Shown here: one piece after another, positions 7,361 to 15,760 of the stretch
How positions within the stretch are numbered: position 1 is the stretch's first letter
Layout of the letters: the number at the start of each line of letters is the position of its first letter
From: Corallococcus interemptor
GTDB lineage: Bacteria > Myxococcota > Myxococcia > Myxococcales > Myxococcaceae
Reading direction: 5' to 3'
Assembly: GCF_003668875.1 (NCBI RefSeq)
Contig: NZ_RAWM01000069.1
Coordinates: forward strand, 1-44,965
Length of the DNA stretch: 44,965 nucleotides
The notes under the pieces: generated by a model
What the model saw: only the letters and a program-made list of their open reading frames with translations
What the model was told of the DNA's origin: nothing
Databases searched by the model: none
Made by a program: the position numbers and the translations under genes

Positions 7361-9358
7361 ATGTCCGCGCCCGCGCCCCGTCCCCCTTCTGTCGACAGCC
7401 TGCTGGGTCCTGGTGGCGCGCTGGAAGAGGCGCTGCCCGCGTACGAGCACCGCCCGGAGCAGCTCCAGATGGCGCGCGCCGTGGAGCGGGCCTTCTCCGA
7501 GGGCAGCTACCTCCTGGCGGAGGCCGGCACGGGCACGGGCAAGACGCTGGCGTACCTGGTGCCCGCGCTGCTGTCGGGGCGCAAGGTGGTGGTGTCCACG
7601 GCCACGAAGACGCTGCAGGACCAGGTGTTCTTCAAGGACCTGCCCTTGCTCAGCGAGAAGCTGGGGATGCGCTTCGAGGCGGCGTACCTCAAGGGGCGCG
7701 GCAACTACCTGTGCCTGCACCGCTACGACGCCTTCGAGAAGGACCCGCAGTTCGTCTCCAAGGAAGAGGCGAAGCAGTGGCCGCTGCTCAAGAAGTGGGT
7801 GACGCAGACGGAGACGGGGGACCGGGCGGAGTTGGACCTGCCGGAGTCCTTCGCCGCGTGGTCGCGGCTGTCCACCACGTCGGAGACGTGCCTGGGCTCG
7901 CGCTGCTCGCAGTATGAGACGTGCTTCGTCACGCGGATGCGCAAGCGCGCGGAGACCGCGGACCTGCTGGTGGTGAACCACCACCTGTTCTTCGCGGACC
8001 TGGCGCTGCGCAGCTCCGGCAAGCGCACGGAGGGCGTGCTGCCCTTCTACGACGCGGTCATCTTCGACGAGGCGCACGCGCTGGAGGACGCGGCCAGCAG
8101 CCACTTCGGCTGCAGCGTGTCCAACTACCGGCTGGAGGAGCTGTCGCGCGACGCGGTGGCGGCCCTGCCCGCGAAGGACGAGCGGCACGCGACGCTCTCC
8201 GCGCTGGCCCAGCGGGTGCGCTCGCACGCGGACGCGCTGTTCCTCCAGGCGCCGCGCGCGCTGGGGCTGTCCAGCCAGGAGTCCGCCGTGGCGCTGCGCC
8301 CGGAGACCATGGGCAAGCTGTCCGGCGCGCTGGAGCAGGTGCGCGAGGGCCTGGCCGCGCTCGCGTCCTTCGCGGGCAGCGAGCGCGAGCCGGAGCTGGC
8401 CGCCATCCACCGCCGCGCGGAGGAGATGGCGGAGCAGCTGACGTTCCTGGAGAAGTCCGAGTCCGCGGACCACGTGTACTGGGCGGAGGCGCGAGGCAAG
8501 GGGCTGTTCCTGCGCGCGAACCCCATCGACGTGGCGAAGGAGCTGCGCGACCGGCTCTACGGCGCGCTGGACACGGTGGTGTTCACCTCCGCGACGCTGG
8601 CGGCGGACAGCCGCTTCGACTTCTTCGCCAAGCGCATGGGCATGTACGACGACGAGGGCCAGCCCGTGACGCGCGTGCGCACGCTGGCGGTGCCCAGCCC
8701 GTTCGACTTCCCGCGCCAGTCCGCGCTGTACCTGCCCACGCACCTGCCGGACCCCAGCGCCCCGGGCTTCATCGAGGCGGCGGCGGAGGAAATCATCCAG
8801 CTGTGTGAAGTGACGGGAGGGCGCGCGTTCGTGCTCTTCACGTCGCTGCGCAACATGGTGCGCGCATACGAGCTGACGGCCACGCGGCTGCCCTATCAAG
8901 CCCTGCTCCAGGGAGAGCGGCCCAAGCAGCAGCTGCTGGACGCCTTCCGCCAGACGCCCAGCGTGCTCTTCGCCGCGCACAGCTTCTGGGAGGGCGTGGA
9001 CGTGCCCGGGGACGCGCTGAGCCTGGTCATCATCGACCGGCTCCCGTTCGCCTCTCCGGGCGACCCACTGGTGGCCGCGCGCATCCGTCAGATTCAGGCG
9101 CGCGGCGAGGAGCCGTTCGACCAGTACCAGCTGCCGCAGGCGGCGCTGGCGCTGCGTCAGGGCTTCGGGCGGCTCATCCGCACGCAGGCGGACCGGGGCA
9201 TCGTGGCGATGCTGGACCGCCGCATCGTGACCAAGGGCTACGGCCGCGTGTTCCTGTCCAGCCTGCCGCCCGCGAAGCGGATGGACGACACGACGGAGCT
9301 GAGCCGCTGGTTCAACGGGCCGGTGCGACCGGTGCCGCCCGTGCGCTCGATTCGCTGA
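7361..9358 (+). CDS. DinG/XPD-family ATP-dependent DNA helicase
   Basis: 665 residues, the usual length for YoaA/DinG-type superfamily 2 helicases. The Walker A motif EAGTGTGKT is at 54-62 and the DEAH box at 236-239. Four cysteines (C118 in GNYLCLHRY, then C177, C182 and C188) are spaced as in the Fe-S domain of XPD relatives. The C-terminal helicase half has SFWEGVDVPGD and QGFGRLIRTQADRG (motif VI). Expected role: 5'-3' unwinding in replication-stress repair. The 3' end overlaps the convergent TonB receptor gene by 47 bases. The 150-base gap upstream holds no promoter I can defend. Confidence 0.9.
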   Translation: MSAPAPRPPSVDSLLGPGGALEEALPAYEHRPEQLQMARAVERAFSEGSYLLAEAGTGTGKTLAYLVPALLSGRKVVVSTATKTLQDQVFFKDLPLLSEKLGMRFEAAYLKGRGNYLCLHRYDAFEKDPQFVSKEEAKQWPLLKKWVTQTETGDRAELDLPESFAAWSRLSTTSETCLGSRCSQYETCFVTRMRKRAETADLLVVNHHLFFADLALRSSGKRTEGVLPFYDAVIFDEAHALEDAASSHFGCSVSNYRLEELSRDAVAALPAKDERHATLSALAQRVRSHADALFLQAPRALGLSSQESAVALRPETMGKLSGALEQVREGLAALASFAGSEREPELAAIHRRAEEMAEQLTFLEKSESADHVYWAEARGKGLFLRANPIDVAKELRDRLYGALDTVVFTSATLAADSRFDFFAKRMGMYDDEGQPVTRVRTLAVPSPFDFPRQSALYLPTHLPDPSAPGFIEAAAEEIIQLCEVTGGRAFVLFTSLRNMVRAYELTATRLPYQALLQGERPKQQLLDAFRQTPSVLFAAHSFWEGVDVPGDALSLVIIDRLPFASPGDPLVAARIRQIQARGEEPFDQYQLPQAALALRQGFGRLIRTQADRGIVAMLDRRIVTKGYGRVFLSSLPPAKRMDDTTELSRWFNGPVRPVPPVRSIR

Positions 9359-11465
9359 ACACGTCTCGCAGGCGCAGGCCCACGCGGGCCTGGAAGGGCG
9401 GGGCCAGCGTGTCCACGCCCGCGCGGCCGGCGAGGTATTGCCGGTCGAAGAGGTTCTCCACCGCGCCGAAGGCGTCCACCTTCCAGAACAGGTGACGGCT
9501 CACGAACAGGTCCACCACCGCCGCGCCGCCCATGCCGCGCGTGTTGAGGTCGTCCTCGTACTGCGGACCGAACACGCGCAGCTGCGCGGTGACGGAGACG
9601 ATGGACGGGTCGTCGAACGTGACTGCCAGCGAGCCGCGATGCCTGGGGTCCTGCGGAAGCTGACGCCCCACGAGGCCAGATTGGCCGGGCGCTCGCGTGA
9701 CGACGGGGTCCACGAACGTGTACGCCGCAAGCGCGGTCCACCGGCGCGACACGCGCCAGTCCGCGCCCAGCTCGACACCCCGGACGCGGGCCCGGCCCAG
9801 GTTCTGGCGCTGGCGGGTGGAGCCGTCCGGCAGCGGCGTGGCGAGGGTGACGTTGGTGATGGGCGCGTCCAGCACGTTCCAGAAGCCGGTGACGCGGCCG
9901 GTGAGCCCGTGCGGGCCGGTGGCCTCCACGCCGGCCTCGGTGCCCCAGAGCCGTTCGGCGCCCAGGTCCGGGTTCGCGGCGGTGAGGATGGTGCCCACCT
10001 GGAAGGGGCGGTAGAGCTCGTTGAGGGTGGGGGCGCGGAAGGCTCGGTACGCGGAGGCGCGCAGGGTGAGCCAGTCGAGCGGGCGCACGCGCGCGGCCAG
10101 GCGCGGGCTGAGCTGGCTGGCGGTGCGGGGCTCGAACTCGGTGGCGGTGGTGAAGCCGCTCGCGACGCTGACCAGCTGTCTGCCGTTGAAGTTGCGCCAC
10201 GTGTCCCAGCGCAGCGTGCCGGCGAACTCCAGCGCGGGGGACACGGTGTAGAGGTCCTGCACGAAGACGCCGCCGGACAGCTGCGTGCCTCGCGTGGTGC
10301 GCGCGTAGACCGTCGTGGGCGTGTACGTGAGGGGGAAGAGCACTTCGTCCGCGTGTCCGGCGGAGCGGCGCACGTCCACGCCCGCGGCGAGCACGTGGGC
10401 TCCGCCCATCTTCAGCTCCGGACCGGTCCAGACGAGTGAGCCACCCTGGTCGTTCGCGGGCACGTCCTGGTAGGCGGAGAAGGCCTCGAAGTTCCGGTCC
10501 GAGCTGACGCGCGCACGGTCCTGGGAGAAGTCCTGGGTGCGGCCGTAGAGGCCCAGCTCGAAGGCGCCGGCGCCGTCCGTGCGGAGGCGCGCGTTCGCGG
10601 CGAACCACGCCAGGTCCACGCTGGCGACGGTGTACTTCGTGCCGCCGTTCTGCACCTCGCGGAACACACCCGCGCGAGCGGAGAGGGCGAGGTGGTCGGT
10701 GGGCTCGGCTTCGACGCGCGCCTGGGCGCTGAAGTGATTGGACGGGGTGTCGGCGTCCACGCGGCCGCGCTGATTCTCGGGGACGATGCGGTAGCCGTTG
10801 CTGGTGAGGCCTTCAACTTCCAGCGACGCGCCCACGCGGCCCCAGCGGTCCGCGATGCGAGCGGCGGCGAAGCCGGTGCCCAGGTTGCCCGCGGACACGT
10901 CGGCGTCGAGCACCGGGCCGGTGATGGGCCGGGAGAACAGCTGCACCACGCCGCCCAGCGCGGCGCTGCCATAGAGCGCGGAGCCGCCGGTGGGGACGAC
11001 CTCGATGCGGTCCAGGCCCAGGCGGGGCAGGGCGCGCCAGAAGACCCAGCCGCCATAGGGGTCGTTGAAGGGGAGCCCGTCCAGAAGCACGAGCCCACGA
11101 GCCACACCCGAGGGCGCGAGCCCGCGCAGGTTGAGCCCCTGCGCGGTGGGGTCCGCGACCAGCGACGGCGTGCGGCGGAACGTGGCCGCGGAAGGAAGCG
11201 TGCGGATGAGCGCGTCCTGCGTGAGCGTGGGGCTGTGTTCCATCTCCGCGCGAGGAATCACCACCGTGGTGGCGGGCACGTCGCGCAGCGGACGCGGCAA
11301 ACGCGTGGCCGTGACGACCGTCCGCGTCTCGCTGGGAACCTGTTCCTCCTCGGGCTCCTTCTCAGCGGGCGGCTCCGATTGCGCGCTGGCCACTCCGGGC
11401 AGCAGCAATGCCAGTCCAAGCCAGCAGGAGAACGACAGTCGGGAAGAGGCGCGCGGTCCAGGCAT
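9312..11465 (-). CDS. TonB-dependent outer-membrane receptor
   Basis: 717 residues. A signal peptide (ends around PGVASA) is followed by a TonB-box-like TRTVVTATR, a plug domain (LIRTLPSAATFRRTPS, LNLRGLAPSG, IEVVPTGGSALYGS), then a ~500-residue barrel ending with VENLFDRQYLAGR. It imports a large or scarce ligand across the outer membrane. The gene starts 61 bases after the preceding cytochrome gene, with no terminator between, so it probably belongs to the PQQ/oxidase operon; that context suggests PQQ or a lanthanide chelate as ligand (inference). About 12 residues extend past the expected last aromatic strand residue, within the overlap with the helicase gene. Confidence 0.92.
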   Translation of the reverse strand: MPGPRASSRLSFSCWLGLALLLPGVASAQSEPPAEKEPEEEQVPSETRTVVTATRLPRPLRDVPATTVVIPRAEMEHSPTLTQDALIRTLPSAATFRRTPSLVADPTAQGLNLRGLAPSGVARGLVLLDGLPFNDPYGGWVFWRALPRLGLDRIEVVPTGGSALYGSAALGGVVQLFSRPITGPVLDADVSAGNLGTGFAAARIADRWGRVGASLEVEGLTSNGYRIVPENQRGRVDADTPSNHFSAQARVEAEPTDHLALSARAGVFREVQNGGTKYTVASVDLAWFAANARLRTDGAGAFELGLYGRTQDFSQDRARVSSDRNFEAFSAYQDVPANDQGGSLVWTGPELKMGGAHVLAAGVDVRRSAGHADEVLFPLTYTPTTVYARTTRGTQLSGGVFVQDLYTVSPALEFAGTLRWDTWRNFNGRQLVSVASGFTTATEFEPRTASQLSPRLAARVRPLDWLTLRASAYRAFRAPTLNELYRPFQVGTILTAANPDLGAERLWGTEAGVEATGPHGLTGRVTGFWNVLDAPITNVTLATPLPDGSTRQRQNLGRARVRGVELGADWRVSRRWTALAAYTFVDPVVTRAPGQSGLVGRQLPQDPRHRGSLAVTFDDPSIVSVTAQLRVFGPQYEDDLNTRGMGGAAVVDLFVSRHLFWKVDAFGAVENLFDRQYLAGRAGVDTLAPPFQARVGLRLRDVFSESSARAAPVAPAR

Positions 11466-11526
11466 CGCGCTCCGCTCTACTGGATGTCGGGCCTCCGGGC
11501 GAGCACGGCGAACGGTGACGTCGCCT

Positions 11527-11901
11527 TCATCGCAACGTGTACAGATACGCCGCGATGTCGCGCGCGTCCCCGTCCTTCACGCCCAGCTCCGGCATCGCGT
11601 TGCCCGGCTCGATGGACTGCGGATGCTGCACCCACCGCACCATGTTCTCCGGTGCGTTCTGGAGCCGGCCCGCCAGATACGTGCGCAGCGCGATGCCCTC
11701 CAGCGACGGGCCCACCTGTCCCGTCGCGCCCGGCACGCCCGGAATCACGTGACAGCCGCCGCAGCCGTAGTGCCGCAGCGCCTCCTTGCCGCGCTCCACG
11801 TCGCCACCCGTGATGGCCATGGCCGTCTGCTTCGCGTCCTGGTTCGCCGCCTGCTTGCAGCCGCCCAGCAGCAACACCCCCACCACGAACACAGCCCTCA
11901 C
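11527..11901 (-). CDS. Cytochrome c lipoprotein, mono-haem
   Basis: 124 residues starting at a GTG that overlaps the ctaG stop (GTGA, 11898-11901), which fixes the start. A short signal ends in the lipobox LLGGC (Cys15). The haem site is CGGCH (residues 47-51), with a likely Met ligand in GNAMPELG near the C-terminus. It should be anchored in the periplasm and shuttle single electrons, plausibly to the oxidase encoded by the same operon. Confidence 0.88.
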   Translation of the reverse strand: MRAVFVVGVLLLGGCKQAANQDAKQTAMAITGGDVERGKEALRHYGCGGCHVIPGVPGATGQVGPSLEGIALRTYLAGRLQNAPENMVRWVQHPQSIEPGNAMPELGVKDGDARDIAAYLYTLR

Positions 11902-12845
11902 GGCACCGTCTCCCTCGGCGCTGACGCCTCGCCCTCGGCGATGTCCGCGCGCCGCTCCGACTCCCCCAGCCACGCCGCGAACAACGCCAGCCCCATCGCG
12001 AGGAACAGCGCCCCCGACGGCACCCACATGATGAGCCCCGCGAGCTGCTGGTCCTCCAGCGCGCCCAGCCCCCACTCCACGGCCCTGCGCGCGTACAGCG
12101 GATACCAGACCGACCGCGCGAACGTGAGCAGCGCGCCCAGGATGCTCGTGTGCGCCGCCGTGGCGAACACGAACAACACCCCCACCCCGTACCCCGCCTT
12201 CCCATAACGCCCACGCAAGAGCGCCCACCAGAACAGCGCCGCCGTGCCGAAGAAGCACAGGTGCTGCACCGCGTGCACCGCCTCGTTCTCCAGCGCCGCC
12301 TCGAACAGCGCGGGCACGTGCCACACCCAGCGCGCCACCGCGTGCAGCACCAGCACCACGAACGGCCCCGTCACCCCGCGCCAGACCGACCGCGCCTTCG
12401 GCCCCTGGAACGCCCGCGCCACCGGAGCACGCCACGCCTCCGGCAGCGCCCACAGCGCCGTCAGGTGCGGCCGGCCCAGCACCAGCAATGGCGCCGCCAC
12501 CAGCATCAACAGTTCATGCTGCGTCATGTGCGCGGAGAACAGGATGTCGCTCAGCCGGTCCAGCGGCGACAGCAGCGCCACGCCCAGCGTCAGCCACCCC
12601 AGCACGAACATCCCCGCCTCCCACCCACGCACGCCCTTGCCCGGCGCCGAGTGCCGCCATAGCGCCCGCAGGCCCCACGCGTACAGCACGCCGGAGACCG
12701 CGAGCATCCCCAGCACCAGCGGATCCACGGTCCACCAGCGCAGCACGTCGTGCGTGTTCAGGTGGTGCGTCTCGCCGCCGTGGGCCCATGCCACGCAGGG
12801 CACGCCCAGAAAGAGGCAGAAGAGCCGTCGGATGCGCTCAGTCAC
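11898..12845 (-). CDS. ctaG: Cytochrome c oxidase assembly factor CtaG (caa3_CtaG type)
   Basis: 315 residues with about seven hydrophobic helices. The SPLDRLSDILFSAHMTQHELLM stretch around residues 95-115 with conserved histidines, plus AHTSILGALLTFA, are typical of the caa3-type CtaG membrane family needed for copper insertion into haem-copper oxidases. It starts at a GTG (12843-12845) that overlaps the stop of the small-subunit gene by eight bases. Its place inside the oxidase operon fits a dedicated maturation role. Confidence 0.88.
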   Translation of the reverse strand: MTERIRRLFCLFLGVPCVAWAHGGETHHLNTHDVLRWWTVDPLVLGMLAVSGVLYAWGLRALWRHSAPGKGVRGWEAGMFVLGWLTLGVALLSPLDRLSDILFSAHMTQHELLMLVAAPLLVLGRPHLTALWALPEAWRAPVARAFQGPKARSVWRGVTGPFVVLVLHAVARWVWHVPALFEAALENEAVHAVQHLCFFGTAALFWWALLRGRYGKAGYGVGVLFVFATAAHTSILGALLTFARSVWYPLYARRAVEWGLGALEDQQLAGLIMWVPSGALFLAMGLALFAAWLGESERRADIAEGEASAPRETVP

Positions 12846-13212
12846 AGGGCCTCAGCAGGAAGGTGGGAATCGCGGTGGCCACGAGCAGCAGGGTGAACAG
12901 CGCGCTCGATAGGAGTCCGAACGCGGCCATGAAGCGGGCCCGGCCCACGCCGCTGTCCTCGAGCGTGCCCGGCCTTCCGCGCAGCGCCCGCCACGAGCGC
13001 CACGCGGAGAACGCCCCCAGTCCCAGCAGCACGACCGCGCCCACGAGCACGCCGTGCAGCAGCGCGGGCCGGGCCTTCTGGCAGTTCGACGTCACCAGGC
13101 TGTAGGTCACCTGGAGCGCCAGCAGCCACGCGAACGGCGGCAGCAGCACGCCCGCCCACAGGGCCGCGTTGCGCCCGGTGCCCACGCCGTCATCCGGAGT
13201 CGCGTGTGACAT
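12838..13212 (-). CDS. Small membrane protein of the oxidase operon (CoxO/CoxP or subunit IV-like)
   Basis: 124 residues with three predicted membrane helices (ALWAGVLLPPFAWLLALQ, LLHGVLVGAVVLLGLG, LLSSALFTLLLVATAIP). The first helix with the following YSLVTSNC resembles small proteins that accompany alternative cytochrome oxidases. It begins two bases after the subunit III stop and overlaps ctaG by eight bases. A structural or assembly subunit is the likely role, inferred from position. Confidence 0.7.
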   Translation of the reverse strand: MSHATPDDGVGTGRNAALWAGVLLPPFAWLLALQVTYSLVTSNCQKARPALLHGVLVGAVVLLGLGAFSAWRSWRALRGRPGTLEDSGVGRARFMAAFGLLSSALFTLLLVATAIPTFLLRPCD

Positions 13213-13214
13213 GT

Positions 13215-13829
13215 TCAGCTCGCGAGGACCGCGGGGTCCAGGTAGAGGATGACGTAGATGGGCAGCCAGCTGGCGACGACGAAGAACCAGTAGCGGCCGT
13301 TGGTGTGCACGTCGACCAGGTGCTTCTCCTCCACCGGTCCCTTGAACAGCACCCCCAACAGCAGCAGGTCCTCCAGCGAGCCGGAGAGGGTGTGCACCGT
13401 GTGCATGCCCACGATGAACCAGAAGATGGACCCGTAGGCGTGCGTGTCCCAGCGGAAGCCAATCCACAGGAACTCCACGATGCGCAGCGCCACCACGACG
13501 AAGCCCAGCAGGCTCCCCAGCGCCAGCCCCCAGCGCATCCCGCGCAGCCTGCCCTTCAGCGCCGCGCGGTTGGCGTAGTGGATGGGCACCGCGCTCAAGA
13601 GCATCACGCCCGTAATCACCGCGGCCACGACCTTCACGTAGAAGGGCAGCGCGGTGGGCGGGAAGTGGGCGTAGTTGCCCCGGATGTAGAAGTAGCTCGC
13701 GAGCATCAGCACGAAGGCCGTGGACTCGATGGCCATCAGCCCGGTGACGCCCCACCACAGCGGATCGCGGTGGCCAAAGGCGAAGGTGGGCAGGTGCGAC
13801 ACGTCCAGCGTGCGGCGCGGAGGGCTCAT
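13215..13829 (-). CDS. Cytochrome c oxidase subunit III
   Basis: 204 residues with five predicted helices, the short form found in bacterial caa3-type enzymes. Features: LMAIESTAFVLMLASYFY with the buried Glu of subunit III, GMHTVHTLSG in the fourth helix and WFFVVASWLPIYVILYLDP at the end. It is a core membrane subunit of the oxidase. The ATG overlaps the subunit I stop (ATGA, 13826-13829). Confidence 0.9.
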   Translation of the reverse strand: MSPPRRTLDVSHLPTFAFGHRDPLWWGVTGLMAIESTAFVLMLASYFYIRGNYAHFPPTALPFYVKVVAAVITGVMLLSAVPIHYANRAALKGRLRGMRWGLALGSLLGFVVVALRIVEFLWIGFRWDTHAYGSIFWFIVGMHTVHTLSGSLEDLLLLGVLFKGPVEEKHLVDVHTNGRYWFFVVASWLPIYVILYLDPAVLAS

Positions 13830-15760
13830 GACGGTTGCTCCGGGGCCAGCTCTTCCTTGTAGGGCGGCCGGGGCCAGAACCAGCCCGTGAGCGTGATGAA
13901 CAGCAGCACGCCGCCCACGACGATGCCCCAGGGCGTGAAGATGACCATGATGAACATCACCCCCGTGGCCAGCGCCACCCACAGCGGCCACAGCGTGGGC
14001 CCGGGCAGCTCCGCGCGGTGGTCCGGCGCCGCGTCCAGCAGCCGCGTGACGAGCACCTCCTTGCGGTCGCTGCGCACGCCGGTGACGACGGGCTGGTCCT
14101 CCGCCGCCGTCCACCGCGCATAGCGCCCGCGCACCGTGGGCAGGTGCAGGAAGTTGTACGAGGGCGGCGGCGACGTGGTGCCCCACTCCAGCGTGTCCGC
14201 GCCCCACGGGTCGTTCCCCGCCACTTCGCCGCGCTTCAGGCTCCAGAAGATGTTCACCAGCAGGAGCGTGATGCTCACCGCCATGATGACCGCGCCCACC
14301 GTGGCCAGCAGGTTGAGCGGCTGCCAGCCCCGCTCCACGCCGTACGTGTACACGCGGCGCGGCATCCCCATCATCCCCAGGAAGTGCAGCGGGAAGAACG
14401 TCAGGTTGAACCCGAGGAAGAAGGTCCAGAAGTTCCACTTCCCCAGCCGCTCGCCCAGCATCCGCCCGGTGATTTTGGGGAACCAGTAGTAGAGCCCGCC
14501 GAAGAGCGGGAACACCGCGCCGCCAATCAGCACGTAGTGGAAGTGCGCCACCACGAAGTGCGTGTCATGCACCTGCTGATCCACCGAGTACGTGCCCAGC
14601 ATCACGCCCGTCAGGCCGCCGGTGACGAACACCGCGAAGAAGGCCAGCACCCAGTACAGGGGCAGCTTCAGCCACAGCCGTCCGCCCCACAGCGTGGCCA
14701 GCCAGCAGAAGATTTGAACGCCGCTGGGCAGCGCCACCATGAGGCTGGCGGCGGTGAAGAAGCTCTGCCCCAGCTGCGGCAGGCCGGTGGCGAACATGTG
14801 GTGCACCCACAGGCCAAAGCCGATGAACCCGATGGACACCATGGACAGCACCACCGGCAGGTAGCCGAAGACCTGCCGGCGCGTGAAGACGGCCAGGATG
14901 GAGGACAGCATCCCCAGCGCGGGGATGAAGATGATGTAGACCTCCGGGTGACCGAAGAACCAGAACAGGTGCTGCCAGAGGAGCGCGTCGCCGCCCTCGG
15001 CCGCGTTGAAGAAGTGCGTGCCGATGAGCCGGTCCATGGCCAGGGAGGTGCTGGCCACCATCACCGCCGGCATGGCGAAGACGACCATGAACGACTTCAC
15101 CAGCATGGCCCACACGAACAGCGGCATGCGGTTGAGCGACATGCCCGGCGCGCGGTGCTTGAACACCGTCACGATGAGGTTCACCGCGCCCGCCAGGCCC
15201 GCCAGCTCCGTGAAGGTGATCATCTGCGCCCAGATGTCCACGCGCTTGCCCGGCGAATACTGCGGCCCGGCCAGCGGCACGTAGCTGAACCACCCGGCAT
15301 CCGGCCCCACGTTGAGCAGGAAGCCGCCGTAGAGCAGCAGGCCGCCAATGAGGTAGGTCCAGTACCCGAAGGCGTTGAGGCGCGGGAACGCCGCGTTGCG
15401 CGTGCCAATCATCAGCGGCACCAGGTACAGCCCCACGCCCTCCATCATCGGCACGGCGAAGAGGAACATCATGGTGCTGCCGTGCATGGTGAAGACCTGG
15501 TTGTACAGGTCCGGTCCCATCACCTGCTTCTCCGGGCCGGAGAGCTGCCAGCGCATCAGCAGCGCCTCGATGCCTCCCAGGAGGAAGAAGACGAACGCGG
15601 TGATGATGTAGCGCTTGCCGATCTCCGTGTGGTGCACCTCGCTCAGCCAGCCGATGAGCCCCTTCTTCGGGGCCCAGGTGCGCTCCAGGTACAGCCGTTC
15701 CCAGGCCTCGTCGTCGCGGACGGGAGGGGGCTCCGGCGGAGTGGGGAGGGGGGCGCTCAC
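13826..15760 (-). CDS. Haem-copper oxygen reductase subunit I, alternative type with altered proton channels
   Basis: 644 residues; a GTG start overlaps the subunit II stop (GTGA). All metal ligands are present: haem a H93 and H408, haem a3 H406, CuB H271, H320 and H321, with Tyr275 of the His-Tyr crosslink in GHPEVY and Glu273 of the A1 type. The K-channel motif is PSGVQIF (345-351), with Gln349 where PTGIKxF normally has Lys. The D-channel entry Asp is Asn122 (GTRNAAFPRLN) and a channel Asn is Leu111. Two extra C-terminal helices (about 590-628) follow the usual twelve. It probably reduces O2 with electrons from CuA; pumping efficiency is uncertain. It is closest in type to alternative oxidases such as CoxN of Bradyrhizobium coxMNOP. 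Confidence 0.94.
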   Translation of the reverse strand: MSAPLPTPPEPPPVRDDEAWERLYLERTWAPKKGLIGWLSEVHHTEIGKRYIITAFVFFLLGGIEALLMRWQLSGPEKQVMGPDLYNQVFTMHGSTMMFLFAVPMMEGVGLYLVPLMIGTRNAAFPRLNAFGYWTYLIGGLLLYGGFLLNVGPDAGWFSYVPLAGPQYSPGKRVDIWAQMITFTELAGLAGAVNLIVTVFKHRAPGMSLNRMPLFVWAMLVKSFMVVFAMPAVMVASTSLAMDRLIGTHFFNAAEGGDALLWQHLFWFFGHPEVYIIFIPALGMLSSILAVFTRRQVFGYLPVVLSMVSIGFIGFGLWVHHMFATGLPQLGQSFFTAASLMVALPSGVQIFCWLATLWGGRLWLKLPLYWVLAFFAVFVTGGLTGVMLGTYSVDQQVHDTHFVVAHFHYVLIGGAVFPLFGGLYYWFPKITGRMLGERLGKWNFWTFFLGFNLTFFPLHFLGMMGMPRRVYTYGVERGWQPLNLLATVGAVIMAVSITLLLVNIFWSLKRGEVAGNDPWGADTLEWGTTSPPPSYNFLHLPTVRGRYARWTAAEDQPVVTGVRSDRKEVLVTRLLDAAPDHRAELPGPTLWPLWVALATGVMFIMVIFTPWGIVVGGVLLFITLTGWFWPRPPYKEELAPEQPS

